A stretch of 64,000 bases of DNA, from the NCBI GenBank assembly GCA_011525695.1, contig WYBX01000112.1:1-64000 (forward strand). Direction: 5' to 3'. A program made the translations under genes and the position numbers. Numbering within the stretch: position 1 is the first letter of the stretch; each line of letters opens with the position of its first letter. The notes beneath the pieces were generated by a model, which was not told the DNA's origin, did not search any database, and saw nothing but the letters and a program-made list of their open reading frames with translations. Below, piece after piece: positions 44,752 to 53,903 of this stretch. This DNA is from Verrucomicrobiia bacterium (GTDB lineage Bacteria; Verrucomicrobiota; Verrucomicrobiia; Opitutales; Opitutaceae).

Positions 44752-46308
44752 TTACGTCACGCGCGGAAGCAGGAAAAGCAGGACGGCGAGGAAATGGCAC
44801 GTGCTGCCTCCAAGCACGAAGGCGTGCCAGACCGCGTGGTGGTACCGCAGCCGGTGCCAGCGATAGAAAATCACACCCACCGAGTAGGACAGTCCGCCGG
44901 CGACAAGCAGCCAGAGCCCCCCCGCCGGGACATTCGCCACGAGCGGTTTCAGCGCCACGACGATCAGCCACCCGGCAAAGAGGTAGGCGAGCGTCGAGAT
45001 CAGCCGATAACGCTCGCCGCTGAAAAGCTTGAACACCGCACCGGCACCGCAAAGCCCCCAGATGACGCCGAACAGCGTCCAGCCCCATGGCCCGCGCAGA
45101 TTCGTGAGCAGGAACGGCGTATACGTGCCGGCGATCAGCAGGAAAATCGCGGCATGATCCAGCTTCTTGAAAAGCGCCTTCGCCCGTCCGCCACGACTCG
45201 CATGATAGAGCGTGGAGGCCGCATAAAGCGTCATCAGCGTGAGTCCGAACACTGTGAAGCTGACCACGTGCCAGGCATCGCCGCGGCGGCTAGCGAAGAC
45301 GATCAGCAAGGTCAGCCCCGCCACGCTCAGGGCGAGCCCGATTCCGTGCGTGACCCAATTGGCGATCTCCTCCCCGCGCGTGTAGGCCCGCCGGGCGGGA
45401 GCCGCCCGGGGGGCTTCCGTCACATCCGTCATGCCGGTCGCGGCCGCGATCGATGCGTTCCCCGCGAGTTCCCGGCGGCGCTGCACCACGCGCTCCGCCC
45501 AGGCATCCAGCTGCCGGATCAACCAGCGGGGACGCGGGCTCTGGAATTTCTCCGGCGCCCACTCCTCGCCGTCGGCGTATACCGTCCTGGGCATCACACA
45601 GGTCCCAAACGCCCAGTCGGCCAGCGGCAGCCCGAAGAATCCGGAAATCGACTCGTTGCAATCGATCACCGCGTGGTGCCGCAGGTGGAAGGCATAGGCC
45701 GGCCGCCATAGCCAGCCCCAGAGCGGATGCTCGATGAGCGGCTCCCATTTCTCGAATGGCCAGTGGTTGATGGCATGGAGCACCTCGTAAAGCGTGATCG
45801 ACACCGCCAGCGCCGCGAAGCCCGACAGGAACCACGGGAAGCCCGGCAGCCACCACTGGAGCAGCGCGAAGAGCGGCGCCTGCACCGCGGCGAAAACCGC
45901 CAGGGAATACCAGGGGAAAAAGGATGCCTCGCCCTGCTCCGGTTCCGTGATCGGAAACTTGTTCTCGATGAAAAGAATCCCGCGCCCGCCCCGGACCGGC
46001 TTGCGGGCGATCCGCGTCAGCGCGTGATGCAGGGTGTGCTGCCGGTAAAGCCGCCGCAGCAGCGGAATCGCCGGCAGGTGCAGGACGTACCGGTGAAAGA
46101 AATACTCCATGAAGCAGTTGACGAGGCTGATGGTCAGGAAGGCCACCACGCCGCTCCACAACGGCGCCAAGAATTGCTGCTCCCATACCCCCGGAGCCAC
46201 CAGCCGCAGCACCGCCAGCAGCCCGGCGAACGTCACCACGACGGTCAGGGCAAAGAGTGACAGTGAAAATTCCTCATGTTCGGAGTGAGGGTCGTGTGGA
46301 TCGGCCAT
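44752..46308 (-). CDS. Fusion of a fatty-acid hydroxylase domain and a hemolysin III (TrhA/PAQR) domain
   Basis: A 518-residue membrane protein. Residues 1-290 are a fatty-acid-hydroxylase/sterol-desaturase-type domain with diiron His boxes HRYVLH (72-77), HTLHH (91-95), HAINH (178-182) and HLRHH (208-212). From about 308, YTRGEEIANWVTHGIGLAL begins a hemolysin III/PAQR domain with seven helices, STLYHAS and the terminal HAVWHAFVLGGSTCHF. Both families act on or respond to membrane lipids, so the fusion may couple lipid hydroxylation with membrane-fluidity homeostasis. That is inference. No frameshift or internal stop is seen. Confidence 0.88.
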   Translation of the reverse strand: MADPHDPHSEHEEFSLSLFALTVVVTFAGLLAVLRLVAPGVWEQQFLAPLWSGVVAFLTISLVNCFMEYFFHRYVLHLPAIPLLRRLYRQHTLHHALTRIARKPVRGGRGILFIENKFPITEPEQGEASFFPWYSLAVFAAVQAPLFALLQWWLPGFPWFLSGFAALAVSITLYEVLHAINHWPFEKWEPLIEHPLWGWLWRPAYAFHLRHHAVIDCNESISGFFGLPLADWAFGTCVMPRTVYADGEEWAPEKFQSPRPRWLIRQLDAWAERVVQRRRELAGNASIAAATGMTDVTEAPRAAPARRAYTRGEEIANWVTHGIGLALSVAGLTLLIVFASRRGDAWHVVSFTVFGLTLMTLYAASTLYHASRGGRAKALFKKLDHAAIFLLIAGTYTPFLLTNLRGPWGWTLFGVIWGLCGAGAVFKLFSGERYRLISTLAYLFAGWLIVVALKPLVANVPAGGLWLLVAGGLSYSVGVIFYRWHRLRYHHAVWHAFVLGGSTCHFLAVLLFLLPRVT

Positions 46309-46374
46309 GCAAATCCGGAGTAACGTTCAAATCCGCCGGATGGCAAACCTCGTCTGGCATCGGCAGAATCCTTG

Positions 46375-46490
46375 GTTCCAATCCACGTCCTGGAGGGACG
46401 CCCTCCGTGGCGTCCGCAAACCCGTTGGGAAAATCATCCTGCGCAGCGCATCGATCCCAATGGCCGTGACGGAGCACGGCCCTCCATGAA
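46375..46490. repeat. Dispersed composite repeat, copy C (inverted)
   Basis: Begins near TGGAGGGACGCCCTCCGTGG and ends GAGCACGGCCCTCCATGAA. Its reverse complement matches copy B at 27655-27760 in the same box order. It lies in the 214-bp gap between the divergent start of the hydroxylase fusion and the end of the nitronate monooxygenase gene. Confidence 0.75.
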
Positions 46491-46522
46491 TCCAGTTCGA
46501 ATCCTGCGGAGGAGCTCCGATC

Positions 46523-47977
46523 TCAGGCCCGACAGGTCGCCAGCGGCATGAGCGCAGATACAGGGCCTCCGCGCAGATAGCGGATCACGTCCTCCGCCCC
46601 GTAGTGATCGACACCGGACTCAACGAGCCGGGCGAGATCAGACACCTCATTGCCGGCAGTGACCAGCGCCGGCTCGACCACGCCATCGCGCAATTGGGCG
46701 AGCCCGACCGTCGCCGCGAGCCCGTTGCACAGGCACTTCCGGCCGACGGTGTCGGCGGGATTCCCGCCCTTGCGGACATAGTCTTCCACCGGTTCGGCGG
46801 CACAGCGATAGCCGATCGAGCCATCCGGCTTCCGGTATGGTTGGCGCAAATAGCCGAGATCGCACACCCGGCCGCGGGCGGCATAGACCGCAGCCTCGGA
46901 GAGCGTGTCCTCGACCTGCATGACCTTGAACGGAAAGCCCGTCGGCGAGGCAGCTGGGTCGGTGAACACCCGCGCGCTGCCAGCCCGGCTCGCCCGGATC
47001 GCCTCCCGCTTCAGTCCGGGTTCGACGCCGGACTCATCGCAGAAGGCGAAGGCCGTTCCGACCTGGATCCCGGCGGCACCCAGCTTCAGCGCCGCGGCGA
47101 GTTTCTCCGGTCCCGCCTGCGCCCCTGCCAGCCAGAAAGGGAGCCCCAGTTCCCGGATTTTCGCCAAATCCGGCACGTCGCGAGGCCCGTATACCGGCTC
47201 CCCCTGCGCATCGAGCTGCATTACCCCGCGCGGCGGCGCATTGTGCCCGCCAGCCACGTCGCCTTCGACCACGAAACCGTCGACCCGGCCATTCGACTTC
47301 TTCGCCAGCGTCATCGCCAGCGTTGCGGAGGACACGATCGCCAGGAAATGGGGGCGCTGCAGCTTCGGGGCGGATCCCCCGCAGAACTCCTCCGGCACGA
47401 ACCGGGCCGTATAATCCTCGACCGGCAGTCCTCCCTCCACGTCGATTTTCAACTCCGCCGGCCCGCCCGCCGCGAAACGATCGAGGACCCCCGGAATCGA
47501 GCGCGGGATCCCGGCGCCCATCAGCACGTAATCCACGCCGGCCAGCATCGCCCCGTACAACGAGGGCAGCGTCGCCAGCTGAATCTTCTCGAGCAGATTG
47601 ATCCCCACCCGGCCGCCATGACCCTCCTTCGCGAGGAACACCTCCACGAAATTCGCCGCCACCGTCAGCTCGGTCAGCGCCGGTCCGCAACCTAGCGAAG
47701 GCATGGCCACGCCCCGGTACGGCGCGCCCGGATCCTTGCCACCGGGAATGAAATGGGCCTCCAGCACGCGTTCGGCCACCCCCTTGATCGGGAATGCATC
47801 GAGCGCGCGACGCATGTGCTCCTCGGGATCCCCCTCCGCCAGTCTCCGTGCCAGGATCACCGCCAGCAATGTCCCCGAGATCACGCCGAGCTCGCCCAGC
47901 CGCGATACCGTCCGCGCCAGCCGCCAGTTTGAAACCGCAACCCCCATGCCTCCCTGAATGATGACCGGATGTGACAT
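46523..47977 (-). CDS. Nitronate monooxygenase-like flavoprotein (NPD/PfaD-like)
   Basis: A 484-residue FMN TIM-barrel protein. It opens VIIQGGMGVAVSNWRLA, and later has VEGDVAGGHNAPPRG, then PFWLAGAQAGPEKLAAALKLGAAGIQVGTAFAFC, the phosphate-binding end of the barrel. The family oxidises nitronates; the longer ~480-residue forms resemble PfaD-like enoyl reductases. A C-terminal ~100-residue tail with several Cys (RVCDLGYLRQPY, RKCLCNGL) could hold a metal. Substrate not certain. Confidence 0.85.
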   Translation of the reverse strand: MSHPVIIQGGMGVAVSNWRLARTVSRLGELGVISGTLLAVILARRLAEGDPEEHMRRALDAFPIKGVAERVLEAHFIPGGKDPGAPYRGVAMPSLGCGPALTELTVAANFVEVFLAKEGHGGRVGINLLEKIQLATLPSLYGAMLAGVDYVLMGAGIPRSIPGVLDRFAAGGPAELKIDVEGGLPVEDYTARFVPEEFCGGSAPKLQRPHFLAIVSSATLAMTLAKKSNGRVDGFVVEGDVAGGHNAPPRGVMQLDAQGEPVYGPRDVPDLAKIRELGLPFWLAGAQAGPEKLAAALKLGAAGIQVGTAFAFCDESGVEPGLKREAIRASRAGSARVFTDPAASPTGFPFKVMQVEDTLSEAAVYAARGRVCDLGYLRQPYRKPDGSIGYRCAAEPVEDYVRKGGNPADTVGRKCLCNGLAATVGLAQLRDGVVEPALVTAGNEVSDLARLVESGVDHYGAEDVIRYLRGGPVSALMPLATCRA

Positions 47978-48269
47978 ATTTGTAGGCGCGTTCCCCCTGC
48001 GGCTGGCCGGAAATATGACCTCCGACCTGACTCGGGATCGCTCCCTCGGCCCGGATGGACCGCGGAAAACTGACGCGCCGGGCGAGCCTGCGGAGCCGGG
48101 GCGGCCAACGGAAGTCCGATGCAGAAATTGAGAGAGGTATTAGTGCGACGCGCGTGGGCAGATAGGAGCCGCACATCTTATGGCTTTGGCAAGTTTTGCG
48201 GCACCCGCCACCACCGCCGTGCCCGGCAGCCGGATCATCCAAAGCTCTCGTTACGGCCAACCAGCCCCG
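47978..48269. other. Gene-poor gap upstream of the nitronate monooxygenase-like gene
   Basis: About 290 bp containing the promoter side of the flavoprotein gene and the 3' side of xseA. I see no tRNA, repeat or small gene that I can support. Confidence 0.35.
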
Positions 48270-49553
48270 TCACGAAGGTTTTGCCCGGACCTCGATCGTC
48301 CCATCCGCAAACTCGGCGGCCATCAACTTCCCCGCGCCGACCTCGCGCCGCCGGGTGATTGGCCGTCCGTGGTCGTCGCGCATGATCACGAAGCCGCGGT
48401 GCAGCACGGAAGCCGGGCTGGCGGCCTGCAACCGTTTCCACAGCGAAAGCAGCCGGTGTGACTCCAGCTGAACGCGCTTCTCCGGCGAATGCTGCAACAG
48501 GCCTGCACGCGCCGTCGCCAGCTTGTGCTGCTGTGATTGGGCGAGGTTGCGCCAGGCGGCGGCCATCCGGTTCGCCAGGTCATCCAGCCGCAGGTAGCCC
48601 TGCTCAATCTGAGCCGCCGGCGTCAGCAGCCTCAGTCGGGAACGCGCATGGTCGAGGTTGGCCTGTGCGTGACGGATCACCGCGGCAGCCAGCGCCGTCA
48701 TGGCCTCACTGGCCTGCCGCACCCGTTCACCACAGCTCACGAAATGGCTCGTGATCAATTCCGCGGCCGCACTGGGTGTCTCCGCCCGCAGATCCGCGGC
48801 AAAATCACACAGCGTGAAGTCAATCTCGTGGCCCACCGCGGAGATCACGGGCACCGCGCAGCCCGCCACGGCCCGCACCAGCGGCTCCTCGTTGAACGCC
48901 CAGAGATCCTCGAGGCTGCCGCCGCCCCGTCCAATCACCAGCAGATCAAAGACCCCCAGCTTCTCCGCCAGCTTCAGCATGGCGATCATCTCCGCCGCCG
49001 CGCCCTCACCCTGCACCCTCGCCGGCAGCACCACCGCCCGGCCGCACCACTTCCGCCGGCGGATGATCCGCATGAAATCCTGGACCGCCGCACCCGTGGG
49101 CGACGTGATGAATCCCACCGTGAGCGGCATTGCCGGAATCGGCTTCCGACGCTCGGGATCAAACAATCCCTCCTCCGCCAGCCGCGCCTTCAGCGCCTCG
49201 AACTCCCGCTGCAGCCGGCCCACGCCGTCATCCACGACGATCCGAACAATCATCTGATACTGGCCGCGCGCCTCATAAACGCTCACCTGCCCGTAAACCA
49301 GCACCTGCAGCCCGTCGCGCAGTCGCACCGTTTGCCGCGCCGCGTCGCCGCGAAAGAGGACGGCGCTCAGCTGCGCGCCGGCGTCCTTCAGCGAGAAATA
49401 CACATGCCCGCTCGCCTGCGCCCGCAGGTTGGAAACCTCCCCGCGAATCCAGCAGGGACGAATCCCCGTCTCGAGCACCGATTTCACGCGCCGGGTGAAT
49501 TCGCTGACGCTCTCGGCCCGCGGCCCGTCGTCGAGTTCCAGTTCAGTCTTCAC
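48270..49553 (-). CDS. xseA: Exodeoxyribonuclease VII large subunit
   Basis: The 427-residue nuclease subunit that degrades single-stranded DNA with XseB. The N-terminal OB-fold (FTRRVKSVLETGIRPCWIRGEVSNLRAQASGHVYFSLKD) is followed by the catalytic region with GFITSPTGAAVQDFMRI, VIGRGGGSLEDLWAFNEE and PVISAVGHEIDFTLCDFAADLRAETPSAAAE, then a coiled-coil. The GTG at 49553 has GAAGGAG upstream and overlaps the VTT gene's 3' end by 11 bp; longer frames are rejected. xseB is not adjacent. Confidence 0.95.
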   Translation of the reverse strand: MKTELELDDGPRAESVSEFTRRVKSVLETGIRPCWIRGEVSNLRAQASGHVYFSLKDAGAQLSAVLFRGDAARQTVRLRDGLQVLVYGQVSVYEARGQYQMIVRIVVDDGVGRLQREFEALKARLAEEGLFDPERRKPIPAMPLTVGFITSPTGAAVQDFMRIIRRRKWCGRAVVLPARVQGEGAAAEMIAMLKLAEKLGVFDLLVIGRGGGSLEDLWAFNEEPLVRAVAGCAVPVISAVGHEIDFTLCDFAADLRAETPSAAAELITSHFVSCGERVRQASEAMTALAAAVIRHAQANLDHARSRLRLLTPAAQIEQGYLRLDDLANRMAAAWRNLAQSQQHKLATARAGLLQHSPEKRVQLESHRLLSLWKRLQAASPASVLHRGFVIMRDDHGRPITRRREVGAGKLMAAEFADGTIEVRAKPS

Positions 49554-50253
49554 GGCGCGCAAATCTCCTTCGCAGCCAGTGGACGAGGACGCCGGCCACC
49601 ACCAGCACCCCGAGCCCGATAAGCACCACGGCGAAATTGCCGTTGAAAAGCCCCTTCCCAAGGATGATCCCACCGAGTGCCCAGGGCAGGACCGCGAGCC
49701 AGGACACGATCATGTAGAGCCGGAACGGGGCCTCGGCGACGCCGAGGATGCAGGCCTGCGCGGCATACGGTGGTCCCGGCGTGAGTCGCACCACCAGGAG
49801 CACGCCCAGGGCGTTCTCCGGCGTGATCCGCGGCACGGTGTAACCGCAGCGCGTCAAGAGCGCGAGCAACGGCGGCCGCAGCGCATAGCGCGCGACGGCA
49901 TAGCCGATGGCCAGGTTGACGGCGATCGCGACCAGCGACAACCCGATCACCAGGGGAAGCCCGAGCTGCGCGCCAAAGGCCTCCCCGGCCGGGATTGTGA
50001 ACGCCGCCATGGGCATGCCGAAGGCCGGCAACACCACCATCGCGCCAAAAAAAGCCGTCGGGCCCGCCTGCCGGATGAGCAACATTCCCCGTTCGGCCAA
50101 AGCCCGCAGGTCGACGCCCCGCAGGCTCAACGCCGCCAGTACCGCCAGCACGACTGCAAGCAGGCCCAGTTTGAAAAGCGGAAGTTTGCGGGGTGAAGCG
50201 GTGGCCTGACTCGACATCGGCGAGGTTGTCGCCCCCTCGCGCTTCACCGTCAA
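49543..50253 (-). CDS. TVP38/TMEM64-family VTT-domain membrane protein
   Basis: A 236-residue integral membrane protein with about six helices and the VTT (DedA-like) core: PAFGMPMAAFTIPAGEAFG, then NLAIGYAVARY, and the RLTPGPPYAAQACILG motif with the conserved Arg and Pro-Gly. The family includes lipid scramblase-like proteins of membrane homeostasis. The second ATG (50217) may be the true start. It overlaps the downstream xseA start. Confidence 0.85.
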   Translation of the reverse strand: MTVKREGATTSPMSSQATASPRKLPLFKLGLLAVVLAVLAALSLRGVDLRALAERGMLLIRQAGPTAFFGAMVVLPAFGMPMAAFTIPAGEAFGAQLGLPLVIGLSLVAIAVNLAIGYAVARYALRPPLLALLTRCGYTVPRITPENALGVLLVVRLTPGPPYAAQACILGVAEAPFRLYMIVSWLAVLPWALGGIILGKGLFNGNFAVVLIGLGVLVVAGVLVHWLRRRFARRED

Positions 50254-50340
50254 GAACTCGCAAATCCTGTCCGCAGGCAGCGGAGCACGTCCGCCGGGCT
50301 TGCGGTGCCGACCTTGCCGCTGTCTCCTGCATCCGCGCGC

Positions 50341-52272
50341 ATGCCCGCTTTGCCGTCCGTTTCCGCCCCCCCAACCCGGTGGAGGTCAGCCATTCCGGTG
50401 GCTGTTGCGCTGGCCTACGCGGCCGGTCACCTCACCTGGTACCAGACGACGCCGCTCGGCCAGGTGCCGGTGCTCGATGAACTGGAGAACCTCACCCTGG
50501 CGGAGGCGATTGTCGGCGGCACGCTGCCGGCAGAGCCATTCTACCGCGCGCCAGGGTATGCAGCGATGCTCGCGCTTCTCCGAATCATGGGTGTGCCGGC
50601 CGCAGCCCTCTTTCCCGTCGCGCTCATCCTGGGCGTGCTGCTGCACGCCATCAACGCAGGTTTGGTCGCAGGGATCGCCCGCAGCTGGTTCGGCCCGACC
50701 GCCGCACTGGTCGGCGGCCTGTTGTTCGCCCTGAACCCGGTCTTCGTCCACTTTGCCACCCAGGCGCTGGACGCCGTGCCCGCGTTGACGCTCTTTCTCG
50801 CTGGACTCAACTGGCTGGCGCCGGAACTGAACACCGGTCGAGGGGAATCGCCGGATGTCCGCCGATGGGCCGGCGCGAGCCTTGCCTGGGCCGCCGCCAC
50901 CGCGCTACGGCCGAACTACCTGCCGGCTTGGTGCGGCTTGCTGCTGGTGGCGGTGGTTGTTTTTCGCGGACGCGGCCGCTGGAAGGCCGGTGCCGGCGCC
51001 ACCAGCGGGCTCGTGGTGTTCGCGCTTGTCGCAGCGTGGCAATGGCGGGTCAGCGGCGAGCCGGGATTCCTGCCCTGGCAGGGCAGCTATAATTTGTGGG
51101 CGGCCAACCAGCCGGGAGCCCACGGCCGCTATTACGTGCAGCGGCAGAGCCTTTCCGCCGAGGACGCCGCAGGCAATCCGGCCCGGTTCGAGTCGCAGCT
51201 GCAGTTCCAGGAGGACAAGGGCCGGCCCGCGCGCGATATCCGCGAACTCAACGCCCACTGGCGGACGCGCTTTCTTCACCAGATCTCGCGGCAACCATTC
51301 GCCTGGCTCGGGCTGCTGGCGCGAAAGACCTACGCCCTGCTGAACAATTGGGAGCAGTACAACAACAAGACCTACGCGTTTCACCGCGATCGTTCCCCCT
51401 GGCTGCGCTGGAATCCCCTGGGCTGGGGGCTCGTCTTCACGTTCGGCGTCGCCGGCTTCGCGCACCTCGCGATCCAGGATCGCAAGGCGGCACTCGGCCT
51501 GGCACTCATCATCATCGCGACGGGTGCTGCGGTGCTGCTGTTCTATGTGAGCGGCCGATTCCGGCTGCCGCTGGCAGCCCTCGCGACCATCCTCGCCGCC
51601 GGAGCGCTGGTCGCACCACGCTGCTGGCAGCCGTGGTCGCAGCGCCGGCGGCTTTTCGTTGGCGGCTGCACTGCCGGCGCCGCCCTCCTCGCTTTTTCAT
51701 CCTTCGACGACGTGGCCAGCCGCGCGACCTACGTCCAGGATCACGCCCTGCTCGCCCGGGCGGCGGAAACCATCGGCGACGACACGGTCGCCTGGCAGCA
51801 CGCCACTGCCGCACTCGCCCTGCAGCCGCGGCATCCGGATGCGCTGCGTCTCGCGGTCGCGTCTTACTTCAACCACCTGGTGCTTGGATTGCCGCCACCG
51901 GCGCCTGAATCCGAATGGCAGGCCGTGTGTTTCCAGCTTCTGGAAAATCGCGACTCCGGTCCGGCCGAGCTGCGCGCCGTTGCCGCACTCGCGCAATGGC
52001 GGACAGGGCAACAGCCGGCCGCCCTGGCCGAATGGCGGGCACTCGGTCAGGCACCGTCTGCGCAATCCGCCCGGATCCTGGTGGGGGATCTCAGTCCGGC
52101 GGAGGTCGTGGTGTCGTCCTGGCCGGCCGCAGCCTGGAATACGCCTCTGGTCCAGCTCGCCGGCCGGCGGTTTTCACTCCAAACCCCGGCAAAGGTGCCG
52201 TCAGAAAATGAAGCGGACACGGACCGACTCTTTGCCCGGCTGTTCGCGGCGTCGGCAGGGAGGGTTCCATGA
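50341..52272 (+). CDS. Multi-pass membrane glycosyltransferase (GT39/ArnT-like) with TPR-like tail
   Basis: A 643-residue membrane protein. The first periplasmic loop holds LDELENLTLAEAIVGGTLPAEPFYRAPGY, like the conserved acidic loop of GT-C enzymes that use polyprenyl-phosphate sugars. About eleven helices follow, then a soluble C-terminal tail (about 470-640) of helical, TPR-like character. ATG 50341 is preferred over GTG 50305. Its stop overlaps the next gene's ATG (ATGA), so it is coupled to the O-antigen-ligase-like gene. Confidence 0.8.
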   Translation: MPALPSVSAPPTRWRSAIPVAVALAYAAGHLTWYQTTPLGQVPVLDELENLTLAEAIVGGTLPAEPFYRAPGYAAMLALLRIMGVPAAALFPVALILGVLLHAINAGLVAGIARSWFGPTAALVGGLLFALNPVFVHFATQALDAVPALTLFLAGLNWLAPELNTGRGESPDVRRWAGASLAWAAATALRPNYLPAWCGLLLVAVVVFRGRGRWKAGAGATSGLVVFALVAAWQWRVSGEPGFLPWQGSYNLWAANQPGAHGRYYVQRQSLSAEDAAGNPARFESQLQFQEDKGRPARDIRELNAHWRTRFLHQISRQPFAWLGLLARKTYALLNNWEQYNNKTYAFHRDRSPWLRWNPLGWGLVFTFGVAGFAHLAIQDRKAALGLALIIIATGAAVLLFYVSGRFRLPLAALATILAAGALVAPRCWQPWSQRRRLFVGGCTAGAALLAFSSFDDVASRATYVQDHALLARAAETIGDDTVAWQHATAALALQPRHPDALRLAVASYFNHLVLGLPPPAPESEWQAVCFQLLENRDSGPAELRAVAALAQWRTGQQPAALAEWRALGQAPSAQSARILVGDLSPAEVVVSSWPAAAWNTPLVQLAGRRFSLQTPAKVPSENEADTDRLFARLFAASAGRVP

Positions 52273-53903
52273 TGACGTCGGCACCCACGGATGATTCCGC
52301 CCGGGTCGCAACCTGGCTCGCAGGTGCGCTGGTCGTGCTGCCGTTGCTGCAGGCGCTCCCGCTCGATTTCGATCGCAGCGCCGTGCTCGCCGTGCTCCTG
52401 CCAGTCCTGTGGGTCGGACGGCATAAACTCGCCTCCGCCGCACTGTCGCTGGGCAATTCCCGCCGGTGGATTCGGTCCGCACTCCTCGCGACCGGCATCG
52501 CAATTATCCTGTCCGTCGCCTTCGCCGATCAGCCCGCACCCGCGATCGTCACCGCCGCCACCTGGGTCCTCGTGGCCGCCGCCGGCCTGATTGCCGGCGC
52601 TGCGGCGAATGGCCGGGAAGCCGCGATTCGTCGGATCCTCGAGGGGGTTGCGCTCGGCAGCGCACTCGCCCTCGCGATCATGGGCTGCCTCTGGCTCGCC
52701 ACGGGACGTGGCGCCGTGCCGCTTTACGCACACCATCGCCATGTCGGTTTGCACGCAATCGGCGGCGCGCTGGCCGGCAGTGCACTGCTGGTCACGAGCC
52801 AACGGTGGCCGCAACGCTGCTGCTGGCTGGCGGCCGGCGGCGTTTCCTGGGCTGGATTGTTGTGGTCGGGTGGACGGACACCCATGGTGGCGCTCACGGT
52901 CGGAATTGCCGTTTGGTTCGGGATCAGCGCGGGGCTGCGAAAGAAAATCGCCCTGGCCACCGCCCTGCACCTTGGCCTCGGGCTCGCCGTATCCTCCAGC
53001 TTCGTCTCGAGTCGTCCCGAACTTGGCTGGCGTCACGCGGTGAGCCGCACGGCGGCGGCGGTTCAGCCAGCCTCGGTCAATGTGAGCAAGCTCACCTCGA
53101 CCCGGAGCGACTTCTGGCGCGAAGCCGCGGAGCATGCACTGAAGTCACCGTGGATTGGCCACGGCCCGGACGCCTATCGCCACATCCTTCCGAAACTCGA
53201 CGGACAGCAGCCTCACAATCTGCTGCTGCAGCTGTGGCTTGATCTCGGCATTGCCGGGGCGCTGCCCTTGCTCGGCGGCCTCGGTTGCGCACTGGTGCTG
53301 GGCTGGCGGCAGGCTCGCGCACATCCGGACAACCGCGCCTACGGTGCCGCGTTCGCCCTCGCGATGGCATTCACCGCCGCCAGCATGCTGGATGGCGTTT
53401 ATTACCACGTGTTGACGCTGCTGCCGGCGATGCTCGTCCTCGGCATCCTGCTCTTCGGCCATCCGTCCGGCCTCGCCGATATCAACGGCCCCAGGCGAAC
53501 GGCCGCGATTCCGATCGCCCGGACGCTCGTCAGCGTGGCCGCGGCAGTCCTGGCGGTTCACAGCTGGCTGTTTCAACAACTGGCGGTCGCATCACCGCCG
53601 CGGGGGCCGGACGCGGCTGCGGCGCGGCTCATCCGGGTGTTCCCCAGCACGACGTTTGGGCTCTGGCACTGGCTGGATGCGTGGTATCGCGACGATCCGG
53701 CGACGGCGATCGCCTGGGCACGCTGGGCGCAGGGACACGCGGCCAATCCCTCGCTCTTCCACATCCGGGCCGGCCAGTATCTCCTCGCGAGCGGTGACCC
53801 GGACGCCGCGCGCGAAGAACTGCGCGCCGCACGGGAGACGGCGCACTGGACCGCGCGCCCCGCGATTGCGGAACTCGAGAAAAAACTCTTTTCCAATCCC
53901 TGA
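52269..53903 (+). CDS. O-antigen ligase/polymerase-like membrane protein (Wzy_C family)
   Basis: A 544-residue protein with about ten helices and the Wzy_C-type core: SGGRTPMVALTVGIAVW, then WIGHGPDAYRHILPKLDGQQPHNLLLQLWLDLGIAG, the conserved large periplasmic loop with the H-N motif. A C-terminal soluble part is TPR-like. It would ligate or polymerise surface polysaccharide. Overlaps the upstream glycosyltransferase by 4 bp and directly abuts the phosphotransferase gene. Confidence 0.87.
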   Translation: MMTSAPTDDSARVATWLAGALVVLPLLQALPLDFDRSAVLAVLLPVLWVGRHKLASAALSLGNSRRWIRSALLATGIAIILSVAFADQPAPAIVTAATWVLVAAAGLIAGAAANGREAAIRRILEGVALGSALALAIMGCLWLATGRGAVPLYAHHRHVGLHAIGGALAGSALLVTSQRWPQRCCWLAAGGVSWAGLLWSGGRTPMVALTVGIAVWFGISAGLRKKIALATALHLGLGLAVSSSFVSSRPELGWRHAVSRTAAAVQPASVNVSKLTSTRSDFWREAAEHALKSPWIGHGPDAYRHILPKLDGQQPHNLLLQLWLDLGIAGALPLLGGLGCALVLGWRQARAHPDNRAYGAAFALAMAFTAASMLDGVYYHVLTLLPAMLVLGILLFGHPSGLADINGPRRTAAIPIARTLVSVAAAVLAVHSWLFQQLAVASPPRGPDAAAARLIRVFPSTTFGLWHWLDAWYRDDPATAIAWARWAQGHAANPSLFHIRAGQYLLASGDPDAAREELRAARETAHWTARPAIAELEKKLFSNP

